From: Clostridium sp. MD294
GTDB taxonomy: Bacteria > Bacillota > Clostridia > Lachnospirales > Anaerotignaceae
Assembly: GCF_000364165.2 (NCBI RefSeq)
Contig: NZ_CP097810.1
Location: 1,240,001-1,304,000 of the forward strand
Length of the DNA: 64,000 nt
Direction of reading: 5' to 3'
A program made the translations under genes and the position numbers. The first letter of the stretch is position 1; every line of letters begins with the position of its first letter. Of the stretch, positions 1 through 7,000 are shown piece by piece. Below the pieces are notes generated by a model. That model was not told the origin of the DNA, made no database searches, and saw only the letters and a program-made list of their open reading frames with translations.

Positions 1-898
1 AATCAATGTGATATTGTTCTGCATCAGAAGCACATTGCAAAAGTAAATCTTTTAATAAGGGGTTGCTAACAAAACGAATCATTTCTTTTGTTTTTTGTTC
101 TGAAAGAGATTTTTGAACAGGAAGTATATTTTTTTCTAATGCTGATTTAAAACTTTCTATATCATTTGTTTCTAAATATTTATTACAATATTTTAACAGT
201 CTAACAAAATAATGTTTTAATCTTATAATTTCATCAAAACGATTTTTTTCTATTTTATAAAATTGATTTTTTAGTTCATAGTCATAGCATATCGTTTCTA
301 GTTTTTTAATATAACATACTGCAATATATAAGCCAACAATACAAATAACAAAGAAAATGCAAATAACAGCATAGTTTTCTTGTTTTATATCATATAGTAA
401 TATAGGCAATAACAATGTAGTAAAAATGAAAAAACACATTAGAAAAATATTGATTATAATAATTCCTTTTCTACTTTTTAATTCTGTCTGTAAAATACGA
501 CCATTTTGATGTTTTATCAGGAATACACTTGATAGTAATAGTACACATATGTAGTATGTATTATAAGCAATAGAATGATAATATTCTGTTACTTTATGAA
601 AGCACAAAAATAATATGCTACCAAAAAATAATATATCTATAACAAATAAATTGAAAATAAATAATACAGATAAAATACTTTTTTGAAGTTCCTTTCTTTT
701 TTGATACATCAATAAAACCATAATAGGTATCATGCAGTATAATGATAAAAAGGCATAATGATAGAAAAAGAAATTAAGAAATAGGTCTATGCCAAAACAG
801 GAAATAAAAACAGCTCTTTTTTTAATGTCATAATGAGAAAAAAATATACTTAGAACAACCGCTTGCACGAAACAATTTATTGCTGTGGTTTTATCCAT
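1..898 (-). CDS. Agr-type sensor histidine kinase (partial, 3' end outside window)
   Basis: The frame is open from an ATG at 898 to the left edge (299 residues visible), so the C-terminal ATPase domain is missing only because the window ends. The first 200 or so residues form about six hydrophobic segments, as in the peptide-sensing membrane domain of AgrC-like kinases. A dimerisation region follows with RLKHYFVRLLKY, whose His is the likely phospho-acceptor, then SNPLLKDLLLQ, matching the NxxLxxLL box after the acceptor helix in GHKL kinases. Its start overlaps the last 22 bases of the LytTR regulator gene, so the two are probably translationally coupled. No AgrB or AgrD-like gene is visible, so the ligand is unknown. 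Family confident, signal not. Confidence 0.85.
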   Translation of the reverse strand, partial: MDKTTAINCFVQAVVLSIFFSHYDIKKRAVFISCFGIDLFLNFFFYHYAFLSLYCMIPIMVLLMYQKRKELQKSILSVLFIFNLFVIDILFFGSILFLCFHKVTEYYHSIAYNTYYICVLLLSSVFLIKHQNGRILQTELKSRKGIIIINIFLMCFFIFTTLLLPILLYDIKQENYAVICIFFVICIVGLYIAVCYIKKLETICYDYELKNQFYKIEKNRFDEIIRLKHYFVRLLKYCNKYLETNDIESFKSALEKNILPVQKSLSEQKTKEMIRFVSNPLLKDLLLQCASDAEQYHID

Positions 899-1599
899 TG
901 TTCTAACTCCTTTTTGTGTAAGTAGGAATAGTAGCAAACTCTGTTATTTTCTAAAAATATCTGTTTTGTTTGAATATCAATTCGTTTGATTTTATGCTTG
1001 TTTACAATATAACTTGCATGACAACGTAAAAATCTATCATCTAATGTTTTCATCACTTTAACTAAACTACCCATAAATGTAATCATGCCATTACTATACT
1101 CTAAACATATCTTTTTACTATTCTTTAATCTTTCAAAAAAGTAAATGTCTTGATATAAAATGCGATTATGCCCTAACATATGATTGTAGCAATAAAAAGA
1201 ATTTTTAGAAAAATCCATCATAATAGATTGTAATGTTTGAAACAATTCTGTTTTAAAATGTTTTTTAGATTTATAAATAACGTTATATGCGATAAGTTTC
1301 AATTCTGTGTTGTACTTTATATATTCAGTATACATTGTCATAAATATGATTTTATCTCTTGGGTTTTTTTCATGAATTGTCTTTGCTAATGAAATACCCT
1401 CTGTTTCATTATCAATTAAAATGTCTAACAGAAAAATAGCGGAACTGCTTTTTTGCAATATAAAATTTTTTATTAAAAATGGGTCATCTGATACCAATTT
1501 TATAAAAAAATCCGTAGCATAAATTTTGTTAAATTCATCAATTAGCCTTTTACAAAGCATTTGCATTTTGTGATTATCCTCAAATATAACGATATTCAT
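877..1599 (-). CDS. LytTR-family response regulator (AgrA-like)
   Basis: 240 residues. The N-terminal receiver domain carries the acidic pair near residues 7-8 and the phospho-acceptor Asp59 in FLLDILID. From about residue 145 to the end it matches a LytTR DNA-binding domain (FERLKNSKKICLEY, then FLRCHASYIVNKHKI), which binds direct repeats upstream of target promoters in this family. Its ATG shares one base with the stop of the upstream XRE gene (TAATG), and the histidine kinase start lies inside its 3' end, so XRE, regulator and kinase form one tightly coupled operon. It is the likely output of the adjacent Agr-type kinase. Confidence 0.9.
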   Translation of the reverse strand: MNIVIFEDNHKMQMLCKRLIDEFNKIYATDFFIKLVSDDPFLIKNFILQKSSSAIFLLDILIDNETEGISLAKTIHEKNPRDKIIFMTMYTEYIKYNTELKLIAYNVIYKSKKHFKTELFQTLQSIMMDFSKNSFYCYNHMLGHNRILYQDIYFFERLKNSKKICLEYSNGMITFMGSLVKVMKTLDDRFLRCHASYIVNKHKIKRIDIQTKQIFLENNRVCYYSYLHKKELEQWIKPQQ

Positions 1600-2105
1600 T
1601 ACATTATGCTAAGTTCCTTTGCTATAATTTTTTTACTGATTTCATAATATGGCTTATTGTTTATCAAAAGAAAAAGTGAAGTAGAAAAAGACTGTAGACA
1701 ATTTTCTAATATTTTTTTAAGAACTTCATCCATATTGTCTGCTGTTATACTGTCTACTGTTAGCTTTTTACAAATCATAAATTCATTTGTTTTATAATAT
1801 AGCATTTCCAAAAATATCATATCAGAATAATCTAAAAAAATATCATATTGTTTTAGATTTTCTTTGATTGCTTCTTTCCATATGTTTTTTTCTGCTTTAT
1901 ATCGTACATTAGAATTTCCGATTAAATAATCAACTGATACTTGTAAAAAGTTTGCTAATTTCATTAAATCACTTATATTAGGCTGATTTTTTCCACTTTC
2001 ATAATTTGCGATGGCAGTATATCCATAATTTAGCTTAGAAGCCAATTTTGCTTGTGTGATTTTTCTCTCTTTTCTTAGTTCCTTCAATCTTGTTTTAAAC
2101 TTCAA
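1599..2105 (-). CDS. XRE-family transcriptional regulator with C-terminal extension
   Basis: 168 residues, TTG start at 2105 preceded by GGAGG nine bases upstream. Residues 5-60 form a Cro/C1-type helix-turn-helix (ITQAKLASKLNYGYTAIANY, then NQPNISDLMKLANFLQVSVDYLIG). The remaining 100 residues are a mostly helical domain not recognised. It is the first gene of the operon with the LytTR regulator and Agr-type kinase, and its stop overlaps the next start. A strong promoter (TTGACA, 16 bp, TATAAT) lies upstream at 2159-2186. A role as repressor of its own operon or of the divergent XRE genes is inference. Confidence 0.88.
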   Translation of the reverse strand: MKFKTRLKELRKERKITQAKLASKLNYGYTAIANYESGKNQPNISDLMKLANFLQVSVDYLIGNSNVRYKAEKNIWKEAIKENLKQYDIFLDYSDMIFLEMLYYKTNEFMICKKLTVDSITADNMDEVLKKILENCLQSFSTSLFLLINNKPYYEISKKIIAKELSIM

Positions 2106-2414
2106 TAAAAGCTACCTCCATTTATAAAAATCAATTATTTTGTCACAATATATATATTATTATATTGGATAAAATTCATTTGTCAACTGTTATATATCAA
2201 TTAAATATGGTTATAAGCAAATTATTAAAATATTTTTATAGTTAGTGTAAAAATAATTATATATAAGCATATTAACTAATAGATTTATTCAAATATCTTT
2301 TCTATGTAATGTATAATATAGTATTTTTTACGGAAATAGTTCGTTTTTATACAGCCATAAATCACACTTTTTTTAAGCATAAAAGTAATATTTATGACAA
2401 AGGAGAAATTTACA
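2106..2414 (-). promoter_or_regulatory. Divergent intergenic region with minus-strand promoter at 2159-2186
   Basis: This 309-bp AT-rich gap separates two divergent XRE genes. On the minus strand TTGACA (2181-2186), a 16-bp spacer and TATAAT (2159-2164) form a near-consensus sigma-A promoter for the XRE/LytTR/kinase operon, about 55 bases before its TTG start. No convincing small peptide gene was seen on either strand. The plus-strand promoter for the gene at 2415 is not clear. Confidence 0.7.
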
Positions 2415-2747
2415 ATGTTTGACTATGAATTATTTTGTAAAAAAGTGAAAACTATAAGAAAATTAAAAGGATATAATAGATTGCAAATGTCTATTCAAGC
2501 AAATATTCAGTATGAGTATTATTGTAGAATTGAAAAAGGAAAAGCAATTCCTAATTTTAAATCTGTGATTTATATTGCTAATGCACTTCATGTTAATTTA
2601 AGTGAATTACTTTCAAATACAAAAGACTATAATGAAGATATTAGTCTGTTAAATATCACATCAAATATTAAAAAAATAGACAATTTATATTTAGCAAATA
2701 TATGTTATGAAATATTAGTTTTAATAAAAAATAAGGATGTGCAATAA
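2415..2747 (+). CDS. XRE-family regulator, copy 1 of the MFDY-type
   Basis: The ATG at 2415 is chosen over the in-frame ATG at 2394 because AGGAGA ends nine bases before it and the protein then aligns with its paralogue at 3797 (both begin MFDY). 110 residues. The first 65 form a Cro/C1 helix-turn-helix, although the recognition region (NIQYEYYCRIEKG) is atypical. The C-terminal 45 residues are helical and probably mediate dimerisation. It is followed two bases later by a second, different XRE gene; the same pair type recurs at 3797-4514, suggesting duplication of a two-gene module. Targets unknown. Confidence 0.8.
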   Translation: MFDYELFCKKVKTIRKLKGYNRLQMSIQANIQYEYYCRIEKGKAIPNFKSVIYIANALHVNLSELLSNTKDYNEDISLLNITSNIKKIDNLYLANICYEILVLIKNKDVQ

Positions 2748-2749
2748 TT

Positions 2750-3091
2750 ATGATTGATTATAACAAAGTTGTAGTAGGAAGACAAATTGCATTTTATCGC
2801 CAACAAAAACATTTGACACAAAAACAACTAGCAGAGGCTGTAGGAATGTCTGTTAGCTATTTAAGTGAAATAGAGTGTGGTAGTGGGTCTGAAAATAGTT
2901 CTATTAGTATGAAAAACATTTGTAATATTGCTAAAGTGTTGGAAGTTCCTCTTGATGTGTTAGCTGATACAAATATAGAATATCCAGGTAGTAAATTTCC
3001 TATAGCAAATGCTATTTTAAATGAACTACCATCTTTAACGCCAGGACAATTAGAATTATATGATAAGCTCATTTCTATTATTGTTAAATAA
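2750..3091 (+). CDS. XRE-family regulator, second gene of pair 1
   Basis: 113 residues starting two bases after the previous stop, so probably co-translated. The N-terminal 70 residues are a clear Cro/C1-type helix-turn-helix (KHLTQKQLAEAVGMSVSYLS, then ISMKNICNIAKVLEVPLDVL). A short tail (about residues 88-113) contains LTPGQLELYDKLI, a small helical segment seen in SinR/ImmR-like regulators. A hairpin terminator lies 17 bases downstream. The gene is SinR-like in size and build but the operator is unknown. Confidence 0.85.
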   Translation: MIDYNKVVVGRQIAFYRQQKHLTQKQLAEAVGMSVSYLSEIECGSGSENSSISMKNICNIAKVLEVPLDVLADTNIEYPGSKFPIANAILNELPSLTPGQLELYDKLISIIVK

Positions 3092-3108
3092 GAAATTTTT
3101 TAATATAA

Positions 3109-3166
3109 AATACTTGTACTTATTTGTAAAACCATAAAAATAAGTATAAGTATTTTTTATTTTTTT
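3109..3166 (+). terminator. Rho-independent terminator after XRE pair 1
   Basis: A 17-bp inverted repeat (3109-3125 with 3138-3154, one mismatch) encloses a 12-base loop and is followed by a T-rich tract. The arms are AT-rich and flanked by A and T runs, so it could also stop transcription from the minus-strand gene at 3202-3561. Confidence 0.8.
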
Positions 3167-3201
3167 ATATTTTTTAATGAATATTATTTCAAAAATTTTT
3201 T

Positions 3202-3561
3202 CTAGTATTTTCTTTTCTGTAGTTTTTTAATTTGTTTTTGAAATTTCTTTAATTTCTTTTGTTGTTCTTTAGAAATTTTCTTTTTATAATCTTCTGCTAT
3301 TGGCAAATAATACTTTTTAAATTCTTCCCATAATACTGTTTTATAATTATCGGATACTTCGTCTTTTGTCAAATATTTGCGTTCTTCTATTTTTTTCAAT
3401 TCATCTTGAGTAAATTCTTCGGAAGCAGTTTTCACATCTTCATCAAATTCTGGAGAGAAAACCCATTCCCATAGTTCTTCAGCTCTTTTTCTGATTCGTG
3501 CCTTTTTTTTTCTATCTTCAATCTTCTCTTTAATCTTCTCTTTTGTCTTTTCTTTAAACAC
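3202..3561 (-). CDS. Hypothetical Lys/Glu-rich coiled-coil protein
   Basis: 119 residues, GTG start at 3561 with AAGGAG six bases upstream. Both ends are extremely basic (KEKTKEKIKEKIEDRKKKAR at the start, KKLKKFQKQIKKLQKRKY at the end) and predicted helical. The centre is acidic with a Trp-rich patch (ELWEWVFSPEF) and a second block (LWEEFKKYYLPIAEDY). There is no signal peptide or membrane segment. It sits alone on the minus strand between two XRE pairs, so it may be what they regulate. It is not a family recognised here; a nucleic-acid-binding role is only a guess from charge. Confidence 0.6.
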   Translation of the reverse strand: MFKEKTKEKIKEKIEDRKKKARIRKRAEELWEWVFSPEFDEDVKTASEEFTQDELKKIEERKYLTKDEVSDNYKTVLWEEFKKYYLPIAEDYKKKISKEQQKKLKKFQKQIKKLQKRKY

Positions 3562-3796
3562 TTTATTCTCCTTATTTTGTAATATATTTTAAAAAATGTT
3601 CAATTTCTTATTTAATATTTTTAAAACTTTTTTACATAATTTATTTTGTATTAATTTCTCTCAAAAAGGCAAATCTAAATTTAATATATATTTTAACTTG
3701 AATTTATATATACAAAAACAAGTTTTAACCATTATAAACCTAAATTAAAATTCTTACAAGGGAATTTTTGAAAATTTTTTTGATGAGGTGTTTTTT

Positions 3797-4138
3797 ATGT
3801 TTGATTATGCAAATTTTTCAAAAAATATTAAATTCTATAGACAAGAATTAGGTTATTCTCAAGAAATGTTTGCTGAAAAAATTGGAATTGCATACAAATA
3901 TTTAAGTGAAATTGAAAGAGGTATTTCAAAACCTTCTGTTTCAACTGTAATTAATATATTAAATGGTTTTCATTTAACATTAGAAGAATATCTAAGCAGA
4001 GATTTGAAAAATGAAACTATTTCTAAAAATATAGAAATACAAAAAATACTTTCCTATGTTGACTCTCTTAATTTAACTGAATATCAAAAAAATTTTTTAC
4101 TGGATATTATTGATATTATTAATGAAGGTAGGTATTAA
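3797..4138 (+). CDS. XRE-family regulator, copy 2 of the MFDY-type
   Basis: 113 residues from the ATG at 3797, preferred over the GTG at 3788 because GAGGTG lies at the right distance and the start MFDYANFSKN matches the paralogue at 2415. The N-terminal helix-turn-helix is well formed (GYSQEMFAEKIGIAYKYLSE, then SVSTVINILNGFHLTLEEYL). The C-terminal 40 residues are helical. It ends one base before the start of the next XRE gene, repeating the arrangement at 2415-3091. Confidence 0.83.
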   Translation: MFDYANFSKNIKFYRQELGYSQEMFAEKIGIAYKYLSEIERGISKPSVSTVINILNGFHLTLEEYLSRDLKNETISKNIEIQKILSYVDSLNLTEYQKNFLLDIIDIINEGRY

Positions 4139-4139
4139 A

Positions 4140-4514
4140 ATGGAAATAGATAAAAAATTAATTGGAAATAAAATACGACTTTTAAGAGAAAGCAAGGGTT
4201 GGACACAAGAAGATTTAGGTTTGAAAATTGGTATGAAACAAAGTAATGTTGCAACAATAGAAAAAGGTCGAAAATTTATAAGTATGGATAAGGTTTATAA
4301 AATATTAGAAGTTTTTAATATTTCATTCGACTATTTATTTAAAGATGTTTTAATTGCTCTGCAAAACTCAGAAGCAGATGATTTATTTCATACTACACTT
4401 AAAAGTAATTTAAGTGTAATGAAATTTGAAGATTTAAAGATGACAAGAAAATTAATACAAAAAATTTATGATTCTCCACAATTTAATTCTCAAGAACAAG
4501 AACCACCTCAATAA
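4140..4514 (+). CDS. XRE-family regulator, second gene of pair 2
   Basis: 124 residues from the ATG at 4140; GAAGG and AGG lie 8-12 bases upstream, whereas the longer frame from 4110 would begin inside the preceding gene. Residues 5-65 are a canonical Cro/C1 helix-turn-helix (GWTQEDLGLKIGMKQSNVAT). The tail is Gln/Glu/Pro-rich at its end. It forms an apparent operon with the gene at 3797. A promoter for a separate antisense RNA starts 23 bases after the stop. Confidence 0.85.
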   Translation: MEIDKKLIGNKIRLLRESKGWTQEDLGLKIGMKQSNVATIEKGRKFISMDKVYKILEVFNISFDYLFKDVLIALQNSEADDLFHTTLKSNLSVMKFEDLKMTRKLIQKIYDSPQFNSQEQEPPQ

Positions 4515-4536
4515 GAAATATAGAAAAAATTTTTAA

Positions 4537-4668
4537 TTGCTTTTTAAAAAAATATATGCTACAATAAAAAAAGAAAAGCACCCACTCCAAAAGTGGATGC
4601 CTCTAGATAGAATAACTGTCCTTACGGACACCGCCTATCCTGTTTGCAGACAGGATAGGCATTTTTAA
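4537..4668 (+). ncRNA. Putative antisense RNA antitoxin (type I TA), with promoter and terminator
   Basis: A near-consensus promoter, TTGCTT (4537-4542), 17-bp spacer and TACAAT (4560-4565), predicts a transcript from about 4572. It would contain hairpins at 4578-4600 and 4617-4631 and end at a strong terminator (11-bp stem 4633-4643 with 4650-4660, then ATTTTT). The predicted RNA, about 95 nt, is fully complementary to the 3' untranslated region of the toxin mRNA on the other strand and reaches its stop codon. Convergent 3' overlap is the layout of par/Fst and TxpA/RatA type I modules. The RNA itself is inferred from promoter and terminator only. Confidence 0.7.
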
Positions 4669-4778
4669 TGCTTATTTCTCTTGTCGAGAAAGGCAAGAAA
4701 CGCAATGACAAAACCGCCAAAGGTAAATAACAAAGTTAATATACCTATAAACGTTGAAATAATTTCAAAAGCAGTCAT
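4665..4778 (-). CDS. Holin-like small membrane toxin (type I toxin-antitoxin)
   Basis: 37 residues. It begins MTAFEIISTF, continues with a strongly hydrophobic stretch (about residues 5-30, with FGGFVIAFLAF) and ends with the charged tail LDKRNKH. This is the pattern of the small holin-like toxins (Hol_Tox family) of Firmicutes, which insert in the membrane and depolarise it. An unusually strong ribosome-binding site (AGGGGGTGA) lies upstream. The mRNA probably starts near 4867 from the promoter at 4874-4902 and ends at the hairpin 4578-4600, which on this strand is followed by TTTTCTTTTTTT. A hairpin-rich 5' leader (4800-4865) may control translation. Confidence 0.85.
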   Translation of the reverse strand: MTAFEIISTFIGILTLLFTFGGFVIAFLAFLDKRNKH

Positions 4779-4873
4779 ACACGTCACCCCCTCTCCTATG
4801 TAATTGTAAAACAAAGAAGTAGGAGGCAGCCACCCTGTCATGGGTACTTTTCTATGGCTTTCGCCATGTTAAT

Positions 4874-4902
4874 ACTATATCATTTTCACTTCTTTCTTTC
4901 AA
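4874..4902 (-). promoter_or_regulatory. Promoter of the holin-like toxin mRNA
   Basis: On the minus strand TTGAAA (4897-4902), a 17-bp spacer and TATAGT (4874-4879) give a good sigma-A promoter. The predicted start near 4867 leaves an approximately 90-base leader with short inverted repeats, including one built on ATGGCgaaaGCCAT. Confidence 0.75.
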
Positions 4903-5117
4903 CATTTTTTTCATTTTTTATTTTTCATATTATGTTGTTATTCACAAATTTTATTTTTAAAAAATAATATAAATATATCATTTTTTTGAAATAATCAGAA
5001 TCTATTTTTTAAAAAGATAATTAAAATTTTTTTATCTATTTTTCAAGACAATAAAATAAACTAGTAATAATTGGTATCACTAAAAATCTGCATACAAATA
5101 TAGTTCTGCACCGATTG
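4903..5117. other. AT-rich spacer without visible gene
   Basis: This stretch is almost entirely A and T runs. No open frame with a ribosome-binding site, no clear hairpin and no repeat was found. It separates the toxin-antitoxin locus from the hairpin cluster beyond the relaxase gene. Confidence 0.6.
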
Positions 5118-5214
5118 CAAGCAGGGGAAAGGGATATCCCTTTCCACGCTTGTTGGGGAATGCCCCAAACCCCTAGTACAAATTTTTTTAAAATTTGTAG
5201 AACGCCTTCGGCGT
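5118..5214. repeat. Cluster of tandem inverted repeats, candidate oriT region
   Basis: Four inverted repeats lie within 100 bp: a perfect 20-bp palindrome (5126-5145) framed by CAAGC (5118-5122) and GCTTG (5148-5152); TTGGGG/CCCCAA around AATG (5153-5168); ACAAATTTT/AAAATTTGT (5178-5198); and ACGCC/GGCGT (5202-5214). The segment is far more GC-rich than its surroundings and lies just past the relaxase gene. Such clusters occur at transfer origins, but no nick site could be recognised, so oriT is inference; stacked terminators are the alternative. Confidence 0.5.
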
Positions 5215-5239
5215 GGCTAAGAACAAAAAACGCAAATAA

Positions 5240-5280
5240 AAAAAGAGGGAAAACAACATCAAATTGTTTTCCCTCTTTTT
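5240..5280 (-). terminator. Terminator of the ICE transfer operon
   Basis: A perfect 17-bp inverted repeat (5240-5256 with 5264-5280) with a seven-base loop, followed on the minus strand by a T tract. The relaxase stop codon lies at the base of the stem, so this ends the long minus-strand operon. Confidence 0.9.
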
Positions 5281-6661
5281 ATATTTCTTGGTCTTTTTCT
5301 GAGCTTTTTTGTTTGGTTTGGAGCAGTTTATCCATGTTTTGCTTTGCTGTTTGATACTCCAGCATTTCCTTTTTTGCTGTTGTATATTGTTGATAAAGCT
5401 GTTGTTTTTCTGCTAATAAATTTTGATATTGTTGCTGTAATTCCTTTGCTTTTGGCAGCTTTTTTTGATTGGTTTTTTCAAAAAATGCTTTTGCTTTTTC
5501 GTGCTTTATGATGTCCTCGTTATGCTCTTTTTTGAAATTTTGTTTGTCTTTTGTTTTCTGATATTGCTTATAAATATCAATGGTTCTAGCGTAATAAATG
5601 ATATTTGTCTTTAACTCCAAAACCTCTTTTATTTGCTTTTCTTTTTGTTTTAATTGATTAGATATTTCATTAAATTGCTTTGTGCTATTCTGTACTTGTT
5701 GCTCTAATTTTTGATAATCTACATTATTTTCTGTTAAAAAATTTACGGTATTTGCTGCTTGTTTTACATTAAATATTTTTGCCCATTGTTCATAAGCTGC
5801 ACCTTTTCCATCTTTCTTTTTTTGCTCTATATCAATAAAGGAAGTGATACTTTTTTTATTTGTTTTTTCAGTTTTTTCTTTTGACTGCTGTAATTTTATT
5901 TTTTCTGCAATGGCAGTTTCAGTATATTCTGCACCCAAAGTTTTCATTCTTGTAAAGCGATTTTGTCCGACTGCTCTGAATGAAATTTGTTTTCCTTGTT
6001 TCACTTCATAACCTTGTTTCCTTATATTTTCAATAAAATCTTCAAAATTTTTGCTTTGTGGAATCATTTCATCTATGGTACTTTTTAATGTTTGTTTCCA
6101 ACTTTTATTTTCTTTTTTTGCTTTCCATTCTGCATATTGTTTGCCTTTTTGTTGCGGTTCTTTTATAGTAGATAGACAATGTTTCTTACAAATTTTATCA
6201 CTTAATTTTTGTGCTGATATTCCCCATCGCTTATAAGCATTAAACTTATGTGTACAATCCAATGAAGTGCTATTAATTTCTATATGATTATGAATATGAT
6301 TTTTATTTGTGTGTGTAGAAATCACAAATTGATGTTCTCCTTTTGTAAATTCATAGGCAAATTGATAACCAATTTCATGTGCTTTTTGTGGTGTAATTTC
6401 TTCTGGTTTAAATGACTGCATAAGCATATAACTGATATTGTCTTTATCTTTTGGCTGACTTCTTTTTGTTATCATTTCATACATTTTTTTGCTGATTAAA
6501 AATTCTTCTGTTGCTGTTTCTGGGTTGCACTCGTAAGCACTCACAAGCAATCCATTTTGTGTTTTTTCTGGATTTTTAGCATAATCAATATGAAATTGAA
6601 TACATTCTTTCAATGTTTGATTTTTAGAAATATGTCTGTTGCTAAAGTGAACTACTGCCAT
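5279..6661 (-). CDS. mobA: Relaxase / mobilization nuclease (MOBP-type)
   Basis: 460 residues. The N-terminal third is a relaxase domain (Relaxase/Mob_Pre-like, pfam03432 type): the metal-binding His triad is seen in HIHNH (about residues 122-126). The enzyme would nick oriT, remain bound to the 5' end and pilot the strand through the type IV channel. The C-terminal half (about 260-460) is a long Gln/Lys-rich coiled coil, as in Tn1549-type relaxases. It follows mobC by 16 bases and is the last gene of the transfer operon. Confidence 0.92.
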   Translation of the reverse strand: MAVVHFSNRHISKNQTLKECIQFHIDYAKNPEKTQNGLLVSAYECNPETATEEFLISKKMYEMITKRSQPKDKDNISYMLMQSFKPEEITPQKAHEIGYQFAYEFTKGEHQFVISTHTNKNHIHNHIEINSTSLDCTHKFNAYKRWGISAQKLSDKICKKHCLSTIKEPQQKGKQYAEWKAKKENKSWKQTLKSTIDEMIPQSKNFEDFIENIRKQGYEVKQGKQISFRAVGQNRFTRMKTLGAEYTETAIAEKIKLQQSKEKTEKTNKKSITSFIDIEQKKKDGKGAAYEQWAKIFNVKQAANTVNFLTENNVDYQKLEQQVQNSTKQFNEISNQLKQKEKQIKEVLELKTNIIYYARTIDIYKQYQKTKDKQNFKKEHNEDIIKHEKAKAFFEKTNQKKLPKAKELQQQYQNLLAEKQQLYQQYTTAKKEMLEYQTAKQNMDKLLQTKQKSSEKDQEI

Positions 6662-6676
6662 ATGTTCACCTCTTTT

Positions 6677-7000
6677 TTATGAAAATTGATTTAATATTTG
6701 TTCTACAGAACACCAAATTTTTTGATAGTGTTGTTGTAATTCTTTCATTTCTTCTGCATAAAAATTGCCTGTTTCATTTGTTCTTTTTGCAATCTGATTG
6801 ATATTGTTGGATATGGAACGAAGCAAAATGACAAGTTCTTGTATGCTATTCATATCTACAGAAATGATATAGCCTTCTGTTGCCATTTTTCTTAAATATC
6901 CTCTCATATTGTTTGTGTTAGCTGATTTCATTTTTTCATGAATGATATTTTTTTCTTGTTCAGAAACTTTAGTATAAAGTCCTATAGTTCTTTTTTGCAT
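6677..7000 (-). CDS. mobC: Mobilization accessory protein MobC
   Basis: 107 residues. The C-terminal half carries the MobC hallmark (LLRSISNNINQIAKRTNETG), preceded by a short ribbon-helix-helix-like N-terminus. MobC proteins bind oriT and help the relaxase open the strands (family knowledge). Its ATG shares a base with the stop of the giant upstream gene, so expression is coupled; mobA follows 16 bases later. Length is typical. Confidence 0.92.
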   Translation of the reverse strand: MQKRTIGLYTKVSEQEKNIIHEKMKSANTNNMRGYLRKMATEGYIISVDMNSIQELVILLRSISNNINQIAKRTNETGNFYAEEMKELQQHYQKIWCSVEQILNQFS

